A DNA stretch of 64,000 nucleotides from Actinocatenispora rupis (GCF_016861975.1 NZ_BOMB01000054.1:1-64000), one strand, 5' to 3'; shown: positions 51,313 to 59,646, counted from the stretch's first letter. The notes: generated from the sequence alone by a model not told the origin. A program made the numbers and translations.

Positions 51313-51489
51313 GTCACCGGTGCCGGCCCTGGCGCCGCACTCCGCGGTTCCGGGTCCGGCGGACTGCCGGTGACGGGCACGTCGCTGCCGCTGTACGGAG
51401 CCGCCGGCGGCGTACTGCTCGCCGGCGGCGCCGGTCTCGTCGTCCTCGCCCGTCGGGGCCGCGCACGAGCCGACGCCAGCGCGGGGTGA
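51313..51489 (+). pseudogene. Remnant of an LPXTG-anchored surface protein
   Basis: The frame after the DoxX stop encodes a complete class C-type sorting signal: GSGSGGLPVTGTSLPLYGAAGGVLLAGGAGLVVLARRGRA, that is, LPVTG, a hydrophobic span and a positively charged tail, ending at 51487-51489. There is no start codon in the short stretch downstream of the DoxX stop and no coding pattern in this frame upstream, so only the C-terminus of a sortase substrate survives. It ends 1 bp from the stop of the convergent gene. Confidence 0.72.
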
Positions 51490-51490
51490 G

Positions 51491-51739
51491 TCAGCCGGAC
51501 CGACCACGACGCCACAGTACGACCGCGAACGGTGCGCACACCGCGACGACCACCACCGCCACCACCGTGTACGGCGTGAGGTCGTGCGCGGCGACCGCCC
51601 GGACGATCTCCACCGCGCCGGCCAGCGCGAGGACGGCCGCCGGGACCATCAGGCGCAGCCGTACGTCGGCGTCGGTTCTCGCACCGCCGAACGGGAACAC
51701 GATCCGTCGCCACAGCGGCCGATCCTCGTGCGGGTCCAT
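51491..51739 (-). CDS. Small two-helix membrane protein
   Basis: 82 residues: a charged N-terminus (MDPHEDRPLWRRIVFPFGGARTDADVRLR), then two helices, LMVPAAVLALAGAVEIVRAV and YTVVAVVVVAVCAPFAVVLW, ending RRGRSG. TACCGA ends 6 nt before ATG 51739, giving a leaderless start. No family recognised. Confidence 0.6.
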   Translation of the reverse strand: MDPHEDRPLWRRIVFPFGGARTDADVRLRLMVPAAVLALAGAVEIVRAVAAHDLTPYTVVAVVVVAVCAPFAVVLWRRGRSG

Positions 51740-52033
51740 GCCCCATCGGTAGCACACCCGCCGTACGTCCCAGCGCCCGGCCACACTCTCCGGCGTCGGG
51801 CCGGCCTCGCCGAGGTCAACGCGGACGCGGGCGCGTCGGCGGGATCGGTGACGTGGCAACGGTTCCAGGCCGCTGCCGCCACGGCCGGCAGGTCGGCGTG
51901 GGCGCGCCGTCACCATCGTGGGACCGCCCGGTCACGAGTGTGGCGCGGTCGTCCACCCAACGCGCCATGCGGCCGCGGATCCGTCGTTCCGGACAGGAAC
52001 CGGGCGCATGCGACGGACCTGTCCGGAGGACGC

Positions 52034-53266
52034 TCAGGACGGCGACAGGATGGTGTGGATCGCGGTGACGGCGGTGGCCGGGCCGTCCTCGGCGCGCATC
52101 GCCGCGCCGACGGTCGCCGCCCGCTCCCGTACCTCGGGGGTCTGTGCGGCGGCGATCGCGCGCGCCAGTACGGGAGCGGTGACGTGCCGGGCGTCGGTGG
52201 TGGCCGGCGCGGTCCCGAGGCGGCAGAGCGCCGATGCCCAGAAGTACTGGTCGGCGGCGAACGGGAGGACGACGGAGGGCACGCCGGCGCGCGCGGCCGA
52301 GTGCGTCGTACCGGATCCGCCGTGGTGGACGACGAGGCTGGTACGCGGGAACAGCCAGTCGTGCGGGGTGTCGCCGACGACGTGGAAGTTCGGCGGCAGG
52401 TCCAGCGCGCCGGGATCGCCCCAGCCGGGCGAGAACACGACGCGCGCGCCGTCCGCCGCCTCCACGAGTACCCGGCGGAGGGCGCCATGGTCGAGGCCCG
52501 CCATGCTGCCGAACCCCATGTACATCGGCGGATCGCCCGCGGCGAGGAAGTCGCGCAGCGGGCCGGGCGGCGTCCACTCGTCGGTGGGGCGGATCCACTG
52601 GCCGCACATCCACGCGTCGTCCGGCCAGTCCGCGGGCTTCGGCAGCAGCGTCGGCGAGATCCCGTACAGCATCGGATGTCCGGCCCACAGCCGGCGGCCG
52701 GGCGGCATCCCCACCGCCGCGCGCGCCTCGTTCGTCGCGGCCCGGAACGCGCGCCACAGCACCGCGTTGACGAGCCCGTAACTGAGACGGTTGAGCCAGT
52801 GTGGCAGCCGGCGCGGCGGCAGGAACGGCGACGGGAACGCGGAGGTCGGCGTGAGCGGGATCATCCCCGCGCCGACGACCGGCACGCGCAGCTTCTCGGC
52901 CGCCGAGAACCCCACGTACGCCGCGAGCCCCGCCACGATCAGCCCGTCACACCCCTTCGCCGTTGACAGGATCTGACGCAGCCAGGACTCCGCGTTCTCG
53001 TTGGCGAGATGGCCGAGCGCCTTCGCCGTACTGTCCAGACCGTTCCGGCCCGCGGCCGCCGACGCCAGATCACCGCTCGGCCGCAGCGCCCGGCGGATGT
53101 CCCCGTCCAACGCCACATGCGGTACGCCACCGTCGCGCGCGCTGCGCAACGTGCCGCCGTCGGCGAGCAGCGTCACGTCGTGCCCGGCATCGATCAGGGC
53201 GGCGCAGAGCGCGGCGACCGGCCGCGTGTCGCCCTCGGTGCCGTACGTCACCGCCACCAGCTTCAT
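52034..53266 (-). CDS. UDP-glycosyltransferase-like GT1 (sterol glucosyltransferase/MGT type)
   Basis: 410 residues of the GT-B fold. N-terminal acceptor domain MKLVAVTYGTEGDTRPVAALCAALIDAGHDVTLLA, and C-terminal donor domain with MYMGFGSMAG and the signature HHGGSGTTHSAARAGVPSVVLPFAADQYFWA (about 311-340), where His and Gln/Asp bind the sugar nucleotide. It glycosylates a lipid, sterol, macrolide or other small acceptor; no cluster context resolves which. A single gene flanked by degraded sequence. Confidence 0.9.
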   Translation of the reverse strand: MKLVAVTYGTEGDTRPVAALCAALIDAGHDVTLLADGGTLRSARDGGVPHVALDGDIRRALRPSGDLASAAAGRNGLDSTAKALGHLANENAESWLRQILSTAKGCDGLIVAGLAAYVGFSAAEKLRVPVVGAGMIPLTPTSAFPSPFLPPRRLPHWLNRLSYGLVNAVLWRAFRAATNEARAAVGMPPGRRLWAGHPMLYGISPTLLPKPADWPDDAWMCGQWIRPTDEWTPPGPLRDFLAAGDPPMYMGFGSMAGLDHGALRRVLVEAADGARVVFSPGWGDPGALDLPPNFHVVGDTPHDWLFPRTSLVVHHGGSGTTHSAARAGVPSVVLPFAADQYFWASALCRLGTAPATTDARHVTAPVLARAIAAAQTPEVRERAATVGAAMRAEDGPATAVTAIHTILSPS

Positions 53267-53341
53267 CCAGCCTCCAACCCTGCCTGCACCGTACCGCGCG
53301 GCCGGATCGGCGCCACGCAGCCAGGCCCGGCGCGCTCCGGG

Positions 53342-53783
53342 TCAGCGCTGCCGGGCGGTCCGGGGCCAGCGCACACACACCGCGTCCGGCGCGTTGTCCT
53401 GCTCACCCGCCGTGAGTTCGACGATGCCGCGACTGCGGATCCCGCCCGCGTACCGCATGCCGGTGCGTTCCATGACGGCACATGAACGGAAGTTGTGGCG
53501 GACCGTGCAGGACACGACCGCCCGCATGCCGAGTACGCCAGCCCGGCGCGGCCGATCTCGGCCGCGTACCCGCGACCCCGGATCCCGCCGCGCAGCGCCG
53601 AGACTCGCATCGCCTGCGCCGACCGTTCCACCTGCGCGAGGGTCGGCTTGTCCGCGACGTACCACGGCCAGACCCACGCGCCACAGGTCGGCGACGGTGC
53701 GGGCCCGCCGGTACGAGCCGCAGGCGTTCCGTGTACCGGTCGCCGCTCAGCAACGCCCAGCGCGACGGCGCCGCACCTGACAT
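53342..53783 (-). pseudogene. GNAT acetyltransferase pseudogene (frameshifted and shortened)
   Basis: Three pieces of one acetyltransferase occur in three frames on the minus strand. From ATG 53783: MSGAAPSRWALLSGDRYTERLRL, the usual N-terminus. In a second frame: SAQAMRVSALRGGIRGRGYAAEIGRAGLAY, carrying the acetyl-CoA loop. In a third: VVSCTVRHNFRSCAVMERTGMRYAGG, the final strand-helix of the family, to the stop at 53342. About 40-60 residues between the first and second are missing. At least two frameshifts plus a deletion make it non-functional. Confidence 0.8.
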
Positions 53784-53842
53784 CGCCGCGATGGTGTCGG
53801 CGTCGGCCGGCACGGTTGCCGGTCGGTTCTACGCTGGCCCGC

Positions 53843-54400
53843 GTGCGACGGTGGATCGTGATTCCGATCGGTGCCGCGGTCGTGGTCGCGCTGCTGGCCG
53901 CGGGCGCGGTCTCGGCGGTCTGGTACCGGGTGCCGGACCGTCTGCGGTCCGGCATCCCGTGCAGCGACGCCGAAGCCCGCTTCGCCGCGGCACTCGGCCG
54001 CGACCCGCTGCTCACCCAACCGCCGCCCGGCGTGACGCCGGTGTCCAAGCCGCCGGCCGCCGAGGTCTACCAACCGTGCGAGGGCAACGGCAGCAGCAGC
54101 TACTACGGCGGCGCGCTCCGCGGGTTCACGATGCCGTCCACCGATCGTGGCGTGGCCGCGGCGCGCGCCTACTACCGGCGGCTCACCGTCGCCGACGGCT
54201 GGACGGTCACCGTACGGGCCAACGGCGACATCCTCGGTACGAAGACGATCGACGGCACCGCCGTGGTCTGCGACGTACGCGACATGCGGCGCGCCGATCC
54301 GGTCCACCACGTCCGCTACACCGCGTACTGGATCGAGCTGCGGTACCGCCGGCTCGGCTCGCACCGGCCGATGCTCCAGACGCCCGAGGACACGACCTGA
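53843..54400 (+). CDS. Single-pass membrane-anchored protein, unknown function
   Basis: 185 residues. N-terminal anchor helix IVIPIGAAVVVALLAAGAVSAVWY (about 5-28), then a roughly 155-residue extracytoplasmic domain with Cys residues (GIPCSDAEARF ... EVYQPCEGNGSSSYYGG ... TAVVCDVRDMRR), possibly disulfide-linked. TACGCT ends 7 nt before GTG 53843. Upstream sequence is the antisense GNAT pseudogene. No family recognised. Confidence 0.65.
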   Translation: MRRWIVIPIGAAVVVALLAAGAVSAVWYRVPDRLRSGIPCSDAEARFAAALGRDPLLTQPPPGVTPVSKPPAAEVYQPCEGNGSSSYYGGALRGFTMPSTDRGVAAARAYYRRLTVADGWTVTVRANGDILGTKTIDGTAVVCDVRDMRRADPVHHVRYTAYWIELRYRRLGSHRPMLQTPEDTT

Positions 54401-54428
54401 CCGCGCCGGTCCGACGCTCGAACCTCGG

Positions 54429-54868
54429 TCAGTCCCCGGTGGGGCGCCAGATCCAGCGCAGGGCGTCGGGCAGGAGTACGCCGGCGTGGTTGGGGGTGTG
54501 CCCGCCGTCGCCGAGTACCAGGCGGAGGTCGTAGCCCGCCTCGGCGAGCGCGGCGGCCACGCGCAGGTTCTCGGCGAACCAGTTGTGGTGCGGCTCGTTC
54601 CAGCGCAGGTCGCGGTGGCCGGCCTGCAGGAAGATGCGCAGCGGCCGGCGCGGGACCAGCGGAATCGTTGCGGGGTAAGGGTTTCCGCCCGGCATCTGCG
54701 CGAAGCTCGACAGGAACCCGACGACCCGGCGGAACGTGTCCGGCCGCAGCCACGCGGCGGTCACCGCGCAGTTGCCGCCGCTGCTCCCGCCGCAGATGCC
54801 CCAGCGTTCGGGCGCCGGATCGATCGCGTACCGCCGGGAGGCGTCGTACTCGACGGTGCGTGAGTGCC
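54429..54868 (-). pseudogene. Esterase-family (enterochelin esterase-like) pseudogene, N-terminus lost
   Basis: The C-terminal part of an alpha/beta-fold esterase is readable to the stop at 54429: SRTVEYDASRRY, the nucleophile elbow ICGGSSGGNCAVTAAWLRPD, PRRPLRIFLQAGHRDL and the His region LGDGGHTPNHAGVLLPDALRWIWRPTGD. About 200 N-terminal residues and the segment between RRY and the elbow (normally FLLDEILPEV-like) are absent. The 5' break lies 11 bp from a strong GC stem-loop. It is therefore deleted twice and inactive. Family: Fes/putative esterase, usually about 350 residues. Confidence 0.8.
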
Positions 54869-54878
54869 CAGGTGGCGG

Positions 54879-54900
54879 GCACCCGCCGAGCGGCGGGTGC
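54879..54900. terminator. Strong GC stem-loop at the esterase break and before the GH3 gene
   Basis: GCACCCGCC-GAGC-GGCGGGTGC: a perfect 9-bp stem with a tetraloop, 75 bp upstream of the GH3 start and at the truncated 5' end of the esterase pseudogene. Confidence 0.6.
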
Positions 54901-54974
54901 GGTGTACGTCGGTAGCGTTCGGGCTGCTTGATCGGTGGAGACGCGGCGCGGCGGCGCGGCAGAGGAGTGACCGC

Positions 54975-56438
54975 ATGAGTGACCTGTCCCGGCTCGCCCA
55001 CGGCGTACTGTTTCCCGGCGTCGGCCGGCCCCGGCTGCCGCGGTGGGCGGCCAAGCGGATCGACCGCGGTGTCGGCGGCTTCGTCGTGTACGGCAAGGAC
55101 GTGGAGTCGGCGGAGCAGGTCCGGGCGCTGACCGACGCCGTACACGGGTTGCGCGAGCACGTCCTGGTCGCCACCGACGAGGAGGGCGGCGACGTCAGCC
55201 GGCTGGAGTACGCGGGCGGCATCTCGACGCCGGGGAACCTGCCGCTCGGGCGGATCGACGAGCCGGACACCACCGAGGCCGCCGCGTACCAGGTGGGGTT
55301 GTCGCTGCGGGACGCCGGGATCGACTGGGACCTGGCGCCGACCGTGGACGTGGCGGCGAACCCGCTGACGCCGATCGGCAGTCGCTCGTTCGGCGCCGAC
55401 CGCGGGCTGGTCTCCCGCCACACCGCCGCCTGGGTACGCGGGTTGCAGGCGGCCGGGCCCGCCGCGTGCGCCAAGCACTTCCCGGGGCACGGCGAGAGCA
55501 ACGCGGACGCGCACTTCGGCGCCACGACGGTCGGCGTCCCGCGGGACGAGTTGCTGGCGAGTTACCTCGACCCGTTCCGGGCGGCGATCGCCGCGGGTGT
55601 CGACTCGATCATGGTGTCGCACGACCGGCTCACCGCGGTCGACCCCGACCTGCCCTCGACGATCAGCGCCCCGGTGATCACCGGCATCCTCCGCACCGAC
55701 CTCGGGTACGACGGGGTCGTGCTCACCGACGCGCTGGAGATGCGCGGGATCGCCGATGTGGCCGACGTTCCGACCGCCGCGGTACGCGCGATCGCGGCCG
55801 GCGCGGACGCCCTGTGCCTCGGCTCCTGGGCGTACGGCGAGGACGTGGACGCGGCGGCCGCCGCGCTGGTCGCCGCGGTACGCGACGGGCGGCTCGACGA
55901 GGGGCGGCTCCGGCAGGCGAACGACCGCCTCGCCCGACTCGGTACCCGGGCCCGGTCCGCCGCCGACCGCGACGACGAGATCGGCGTACGGCTCGCGCGA
56001 CGTGCGCTCGTCGTACACGGGGATCCGCGGGTGCGGGGGCGGCACGTGCTGACCGTCCGGCTCACCCCGTCGGTCTCGCCGGCCATCGGGCGCCGCGACT
56101 GGGGCATCGAGCCGCTGCTCGCGGACGCCGGGCTGGAGCTGACGACCGTCGTGGTCGACGGCGACACGTACAACGGGCCGGGCATGGTGCGCGCCGAGAT
56201 CGGCCAGTACCGCAGCGAGTGCGGCGCGGACGCCCCCGTCGTGATCCAGGTACGCAGCCCGCACCGGTTCGACTGGACCGGGCCGATCCTCGCCGACCTG
56301 CGCGACCGGTGCCCGGACGCGGTCGTCGTCGACATGGGCGTACCGGGGGAGAGCTTCGCCGGGTTCCGCGGGTGGGTCCGGACGTTCGGCGCGTCCCGCG
56401 CCTGCGCGCAGGCCGCGGTCGGGGCGCTGCTCGGGTAG
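54975..56438 (+). CDS. Glycoside hydrolase family 3 protein (beta-N-acetylhexosaminidase-like)
   Basis: 487 residues. The TIM barrel shows DEEGGDVSRLEYAGG, DLAPTVDVAANPLTPIGSRSFGAD, the NagZ-type general acid-base motif KHFPGHGESNADAH (about 166-179) and the nucleophile GYDGVVLTDALEMRGI (Asp near 252). A second domain extends to 487 (HVLTVRLTPSVSPAI ... APVVIQVRSPHRFDW ... DAVVVDMGVP), as in longer GH3 enzymes. It releases N-acetylglucosamine from cell-wall or glycan fragments; no signal peptide, so cytoplasmic recycling is likely. GAGGAG precedes ATG 54975. Confidence 0.9.
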   Translation: MSDLSRLAHGVLFPGVGRPRLPRWAAKRIDRGVGGFVVYGKDVESAEQVRALTDAVHGLREHVLVATDEEGGDVSRLEYAGGISTPGNLPLGRIDEPDTTEAAAYQVGLSLRDAGIDWDLAPTVDVAANPLTPIGSRSFGADRGLVSRHTAAWVRGLQAAGPAACAKHFPGHGESNADAHFGATTVGVPRDELLASYLDPFRAAIAAGVDSIMVSHDRLTAVDPDLPSTISAPVITGILRTDLGYDGVVLTDALEMRGIADVADVPTAAVRAIAAGADALCLGSWAYGEDVDAAAAALVAAVRDGRLDEGRLRQANDRLARLGTRARSAADRDDEIGVRLARRALVVHGDPRVRGRHVLTVRLTPSVSPAIGRRDWGIEPLLADAGLELTTVVVDGDTYNGPGMVRAEIGQYRSECGADAPVVIQVRSPHRFDWTGPILADLRDRCPDAVVVDMGVPGESFAGFRGWVRTFGASRACAQAAVGALLG

Positions 56439-56561
56439 CCGGATTCCCGTGCGGTGTCTGCCGGTGCGACGGCAGGCACCGCGTGTCGTCGTGCCCGGCC
56501 ACGGGCGACCGTGGTGGGCCGTTCCGGGGGTGCCGCGCCGGCCAACTATTCAGTGTTGCCA

Positions 56562-56611
56562 AGTACCGGTAGCCAGCGTTACTATCTACCGGTACTCAAC
56601 GACATTGAGTA
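56562..56611. promoter_or_regulatory. PadR operator region of the ABC operon
   Basis: Two overlapping inverted repeats: AGTACCGGTAG (56562-56572) with its inverse CTACCGGTACT (56586-56596), and TACTCAA-CGACA-TTGAGTA (56593-56611). The second matches the spaced TACTCA-type palindromes bound by PadR regulators. The end of the region is only 10 bp from the PadR start, so binding would block the operon promoter. Confidence 0.75.
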
Positions 56612-56621
56612 GGAGGTGTCC

Positions 56622-56951
56622 ATGGGCAAGCTGGCCACGGAGATGCTCAAGGGCACGCTGGAGGGCATCGTTCTCGCGATCCTGTCCACGCGGCCCGCGT
56701 ACGGCTACGAGATCACCGCATGGCTCCGGGACCGCGGCTTCGCCGACATCGCCGAGGGCACCATCTACGCGCTGCTCATCCGGGTCGAGCGGCACGGGCT
56801 CGTCGACGTCGAGAAGGTCCCGTCCGAGAAGGGGCCGCCGCGCAAGGTGTACCGCCTCAACGCCGACGGCCGCGAGTACCTCGACGAGTTCTGGCGTACC
56901 TGGGGATTCCTCACAGACCGGCTCGAACAGCTCCGAGAAGGGGGCAGGTGA
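56622..56951 (+). CDS. PadR family transcriptional regulator
   Basis: 109 residues with a winged HTH: LKGTLEGIVLAILSTRPAYGYEITAWLRDRGFADIAEGTIYALLIRVERHGLVDVEKVPSEKGPPRKVYRLNADGREYLDEFWRTW. The C-terminal helix for dimerisation is present but short. GGAGG lies 5 nt before ATG 56622. It is the first gene of a six-gene operon whose next gene starts 5 nt after its stop. It presumably represses the operon until a drug-like ligand releases it, as for LmrR/PadR. Confidence 0.92.
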   Translation: MGKLATEMLKGTLEGIVLAILSTRPAYGYEITAWLRDRGFADIAEGTIYALLIRVERHGLVDVEKVPSEKGPPRKVYRLNADGREYLDEFWRTWGFLTDRLEQLREGGR

Positions 56952-56955
56952 CACC

Positions 56956-57336
56956 ATGTCCGACGCAGACGACAACGGCCTCATCGCCAAGCTGGTCGGT
57001 CCCAAGAAGCGGTGGCGCGCCTACAAGGCCCGCGTGCGCGCGCTTCCCGAGAACTACCGCCTCGCGGTCGAGGCGATCGAGCGGTTCCTGATGCTCTTCG
57101 GCCCCAAGGACGGGGTACGCATCGAGACACAGTTCGAGGACCTGGCGGACCTGTTCGAGCAGGCCGCCGCGGACGGTACGCCGATCCGTGCCGTGGTCGG
57201 CGACGACCCGGTCGAGTTCGTGCGGACGTTCGCCGCGAACTACTCCGACGGCGGGTACCTCACGCCCAAGGCGCGGAAGCGACTGGTCCAGGATGTCGAC
57301 CGCGCCGCCGCCGTCGACACCGGGGAGACGGACTGA
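56956..57336 (+). CDS. DUF1048 protein (copy 1 of 3)
   Basis: 126 residues. DUF1048 block LVGPKKRWRAYKARVRALPENYRLAVEAIERFLMLFGPKDGVRIETQFEDLADLFEQAAADGTPIRAVVGDDPVEFVRTFAANYS. Compact, helical and cytoplasmic, with no membrane segment. The family is of unknown function but very commonly sits in PadR-ABC operons, as here. Its stop overlaps the start of the ABC ATPase by 1 nt. Confidence 0.88.
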   Translation: MSDADDNGLIAKLVGPKKRWRAYKARVRALPENYRLAVEAIERFLMLFGPKDGVRIETQFEDLADLFEQAAADGTPIRAVVGDDPVEFVRTFAANYSDGGYLTPKARKRLVQDVDRAAAVDTGETD

Positions 57337-58127
57337 TGCCGGGGCCCGCGATCCACGTACAGGGTCTGACCAGGTCGTACGGGGAGCTGGAGGTGTTGCG
57401 CGGCGTGGACTTCGACGTGGCGCGCGGCAGCATCTTCGCGCTGCTCGGTTCGAACGGGGCCGGCAAGACCACGATCGTGCACATCCTGTCCACGCTGCTC
57501 CGGGCCGACGGCGGTACGGCCGAGGTCAACGGCTTCGACGTCGTACGGCAGGCCGCGCGGGTCCGCGAGTCGATCAGCCTCACCGGGCAGTTCGCGGCGG
57601 TCGACGACGTGCTCAGCGGACGCGAGAACCTGGTCCTGATGGCGCGGCTGCGGCACGTCCGGAAGCCGAAGGCGGTGGCCGACGAGCTGCTCGAACGGTT
57701 CTCGTTGACCGACGCCGGCGGGCGCAAGGTCGCCACGTACTCCGGGGGCATGCGGCGCCGGCTCGACATCGCGATGAGCCTCATCGGCGACCCACCGGTC
57801 ATCTTCCTCGACGAGCCGACGACCGGACTCGACCCGCAGGCGCGGATCGAGGTGTGGCGTGGCGTACGGGAACTGTCCGAGGGCGGCACGACGGTGCTGC
57901 TGACCACGCAGTACCTGGACGAGGCCGAGCAGCTCGCGGACCGCATCGCGATCCTGCACACCGGAAAGATCATCGTGACCGGCACGCTCGACGAGCTCAA
58001 ACGGCTCCTGCCGCCCGCGAAGGTCGAGTACGTCGAGAAGCAACCGAGCCTCGAAGACGTGTTCCTCGCCCTCGTCGGCGACGACGCGGCCGCCGCGGCC
58101 GACACGCGAGGAGGGACCAGCGCATGA
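57336..58127 (+). CDS. ABC transporter ATP-binding protein (DrrA-like)
   Basis: 263 residues. Walker A GSNGAGKT (38-45), signature YSGGMRRRLDIAMSLIGDPP (about 134-153), Walker B VIFLDEPTTGLDPQAR and the H-loop region VLLTTQYLDEAEQLADRIAILHTGKI. This is a daunorubicin-resistance-type exporter ATPase; the C-terminal segment LPPAKVEYVEKQPSLEDVFLALVGD is the DrrA tail. It partners the adjacent permease (ATGA overlap) to export a hydrophobic compound. Confidence 0.93.
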   Translation: MPGPAIHVQGLTRSYGELEVLRGVDFDVARGSIFALLGSNGAGKTTIVHILSTLLRADGGTAEVNGFDVVRQAARVRESISLTGQFAAVDDVLSGRENLVLMARLRHVRKPKAVADELLERFSLTDAGGRKVATYSGGMRRRLDIAMSLIGDPPVIFLDEPTTGLDPQARIEVWRGVRELSEGGTTVLLTTQYLDEAEQLADRIAILHTGKIIVTGTLDELKRLLPPAKVEYVEKQPSLEDVFLALVGDDAAAAADTRGGTSA

Positions 58128-58885
58128 GCGTCATCGGCGACACCGCCGTACTCACCGGGCGGTCGTTGAAGCACGTCACCCGCAGCATGGACACCATCAT
58201 CACGACCGCGGTCGTGCCCATCGCGATGATGCTCCTGTTCGTGTACGTGTTCGGCGGCGCGATCAGCCACGGCGCCGGCAGCGGCACGTACGTGACGTAC
58301 CTGCTGCCGGGGATCCTGCTCATGACGATCGCCTCGGGCATCTCGTACACGGCGTTCCGGATCTTCACCGACATGACGACGGGGATCTTCGGACGGTTCC
58401 AGTCGATGCCGATCGCGCGTTCGGGCGTGCTGTGGTCGCACGTGCTGACCTCGTTGGCCGCCAACGTCATCTCGCTCGTGGTCGTGTTCGGCGTCGCGCT
58501 GCTCATGGGATTCCGTACCGGCGCGGGCGTCGGGGCCTGGTTCGCGGTGGCCGGCATCCTGATCCTGTTCACGCTCGCGCTCACCTGGGTCGCCGTCATT
58601 CCCGGCCTCACCGCGAAATCGATCTCGGGCGCCAGCGCGTTCTCCTACCCGCTGATCTTCCTGCCGTTCATCAGTTCGGCGTTCGTACCGACGCAGACGA
58701 TGCCGGGGCCGGTCCGGTGGTTCGCCGAACACCAACCCGTGACGCCCATCGTGAACACCATCCGGGACATCTTCGCGGAGCGTCCCGTCAGTACCGACAT
58801 CTGGGTCGCGCTCGCCTGGATGGTGGGCATCCTCGCGGTTTCCTTCGCGTTCGCGATGGTCGTCTACCGCCGCAAGATCTCGTAG
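58124..58885 (+). CDS. ABC-2 type permease (DrrB-like)
   Basis: 253 residues with six membrane helices in ABC-2 layout: DTIITTAVVPIAMMLLFVYVFGGAI, YLLPGILLMTIASGISYTAFRIFTDMTTGIFGRFQSMPIARSGVLWSHVLTS, LVVVFGVALLMGF, WFAVAGILILFTLALTWVAVIPGL, then the ABC-2 signature SGASAFSYPLIFLPFISSAFVPTQTMPGPVRWFAEHQPVTPIVN. Together with the ATPase it forms a drug-exporter-type half-transporter dimer. The start overlaps the ATPase stop (ATGA). Confidence 0.92.
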   Translation: MSVIGDTAVLTGRSLKHVTRSMDTIITTAVVPIAMMLLFVYVFGGAISHGAGSGTYVTYLLPGILLMTIASGISYTAFRIFTDMTTGIFGRFQSMPIARSGVLWSHVLTSLAANVISLVVVFGVALLMGFRTGAGVGAWFAVAGILILFTLALTWVAVIPGLTAKSISGASAFSYPLIFLPFISSAFVPTQTMPGPVRWFAEHQPVTPIVNTIRDIFAERPVSTDIWVALAWMVGILAVSFAFAMVVYRRKIS

Positions 58886-58933
58886 CCGGCGCGGTCACGC
58901 CGCCGCACCGACAAGCCCAGAGGAGGGCGCGGA

Positions 58934-59290
58934 ATGAACTTCTGGGAAACCATCACCGGAAGCGATCTCACCCGGGAATGGAAAGCGTTCGAGACGCGGG
59001 CCGCGGCACTGCCGCCCGAGTACCGGTCGGCGTGGGAGCAGATCAAGGCCCACCTCTCCCCGTACTCGGACTTCACCGGACGCAACCTGACGGCGATCCT
59101 CGACGGTGTGCTGGGTCTGCTCGAAGAGACCGCCGCCGAGGGGCAGGACATCCACGAGGTCGTCGGCGACGACATCGCGGGATTCTGCACGGCGGTCGCG
59201 GGCGGCGCCGGCGCCCGGAACTACCGCGACCGGTGGCGCGAACAGCTGAACCGCAACGTCGCGCGGAAACTCGGACGGCTGGGAGACTGA
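58934..59290 (+). CDS. DUF1048 protein (copy 2 of 3)
   Basis: 118 residues: TREWKAFETRAAALPPEYRSAWEQIKAHLSPYSDFTGRNLTAILDGVLGLLEETAAEGQDIHEVVGDDIAGFCTAVAGGAGARNYRDRWREQLNRNV. The general pattern matches copies 1 and 3, but it lacks the KKxWRA start block and has a longer basic tail. GGAGGG is 8 nt before ATG 58934. Starts 48 bp after the permease stop. Confidence 0.88.
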   Translation: MNFWETITGSDLTREWKAFETRAAALPPEYRSAWEQIKAHLSPYSDFTGRNLTAILDGVLGLLEETAAEGQDIHEVVGDDIAGFCTAVAGGAGARNYRDRWREQLNRNVARKLGRLGD

Positions 59291-59291
59291 C

Positions 59292-59618
59292 GTGGGAATC
59301 CGGGACATCATCGACGGCAAGAAGCAGTGGCGGGCGCACCAGGCACGCGTCAAAGCGCTCCCGCGCGACTACCAGATCGTGTACCACGAGATCCAGAAGT
59401 ACTTCTTCAAGGTCGGGCCGGTGGATCTGGTCGACGGGCCGCTGCTGCCGGGAATCGTCGACTTCTTCGTGGAGGGCGCGGCGGCCGGAAAGGGCGTCCT
59501 CGAACTCGTCGGCACCGACGTGGCGGCATTCTGCGACGACCTGGTGAAGGACACCCGCACGTACGCGGAGGTCTATCAGGAATCGCGCGCCCAGAAGCCC
59601 GACGCGACCGGGAAGTAA
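59292..59618 (+). CDS. DUF1048 protein (copy 3 of 3)
   Basis: 108 residues: IIDGKKQWRAHQARVKALPRDYQIVYHEIQKYFFKVGPVDLVDGPLLPGIVDFFVEGAAAGKGVLELVGTDVAAFCDDLVKDTRTYAEVYQ. It shares the KK-x-WRA-x-x-ARV-x-ALP-x-x-Y block with copy 1. GTG 59292 follows the copy 2 stop by 1 nt, so these two are translationally coupled. Last gene of the operon. Confidence 0.88.
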   Translation: MGIRDIIDGKKQWRAHQARVKALPRDYQIVYHEIQKYFFKVGPVDLVDGPLLPGIVDFFVEGAAAGKGVLELVGTDVAAFCDDLVKDTRTYAEVYQESRAQKPDATGK

Positions 59619-59622
59619 ATCT

Positions 59623-59635
59623 GTCCACTGTGGAC
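59623..59635. repeat. GTCCACTGTGGAC palindrome after the DUF1048 operon
   Basis: Five bp past the last DUF1048 stop and 12 bp from the stop of the convergent regulator. GGACGGTTCGG follows, as at 20615-20625, which suggests one conserved terminator-like element. Confidence 0.6.
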
Positions 59636-59646
59636 GGTTCGGCGCG

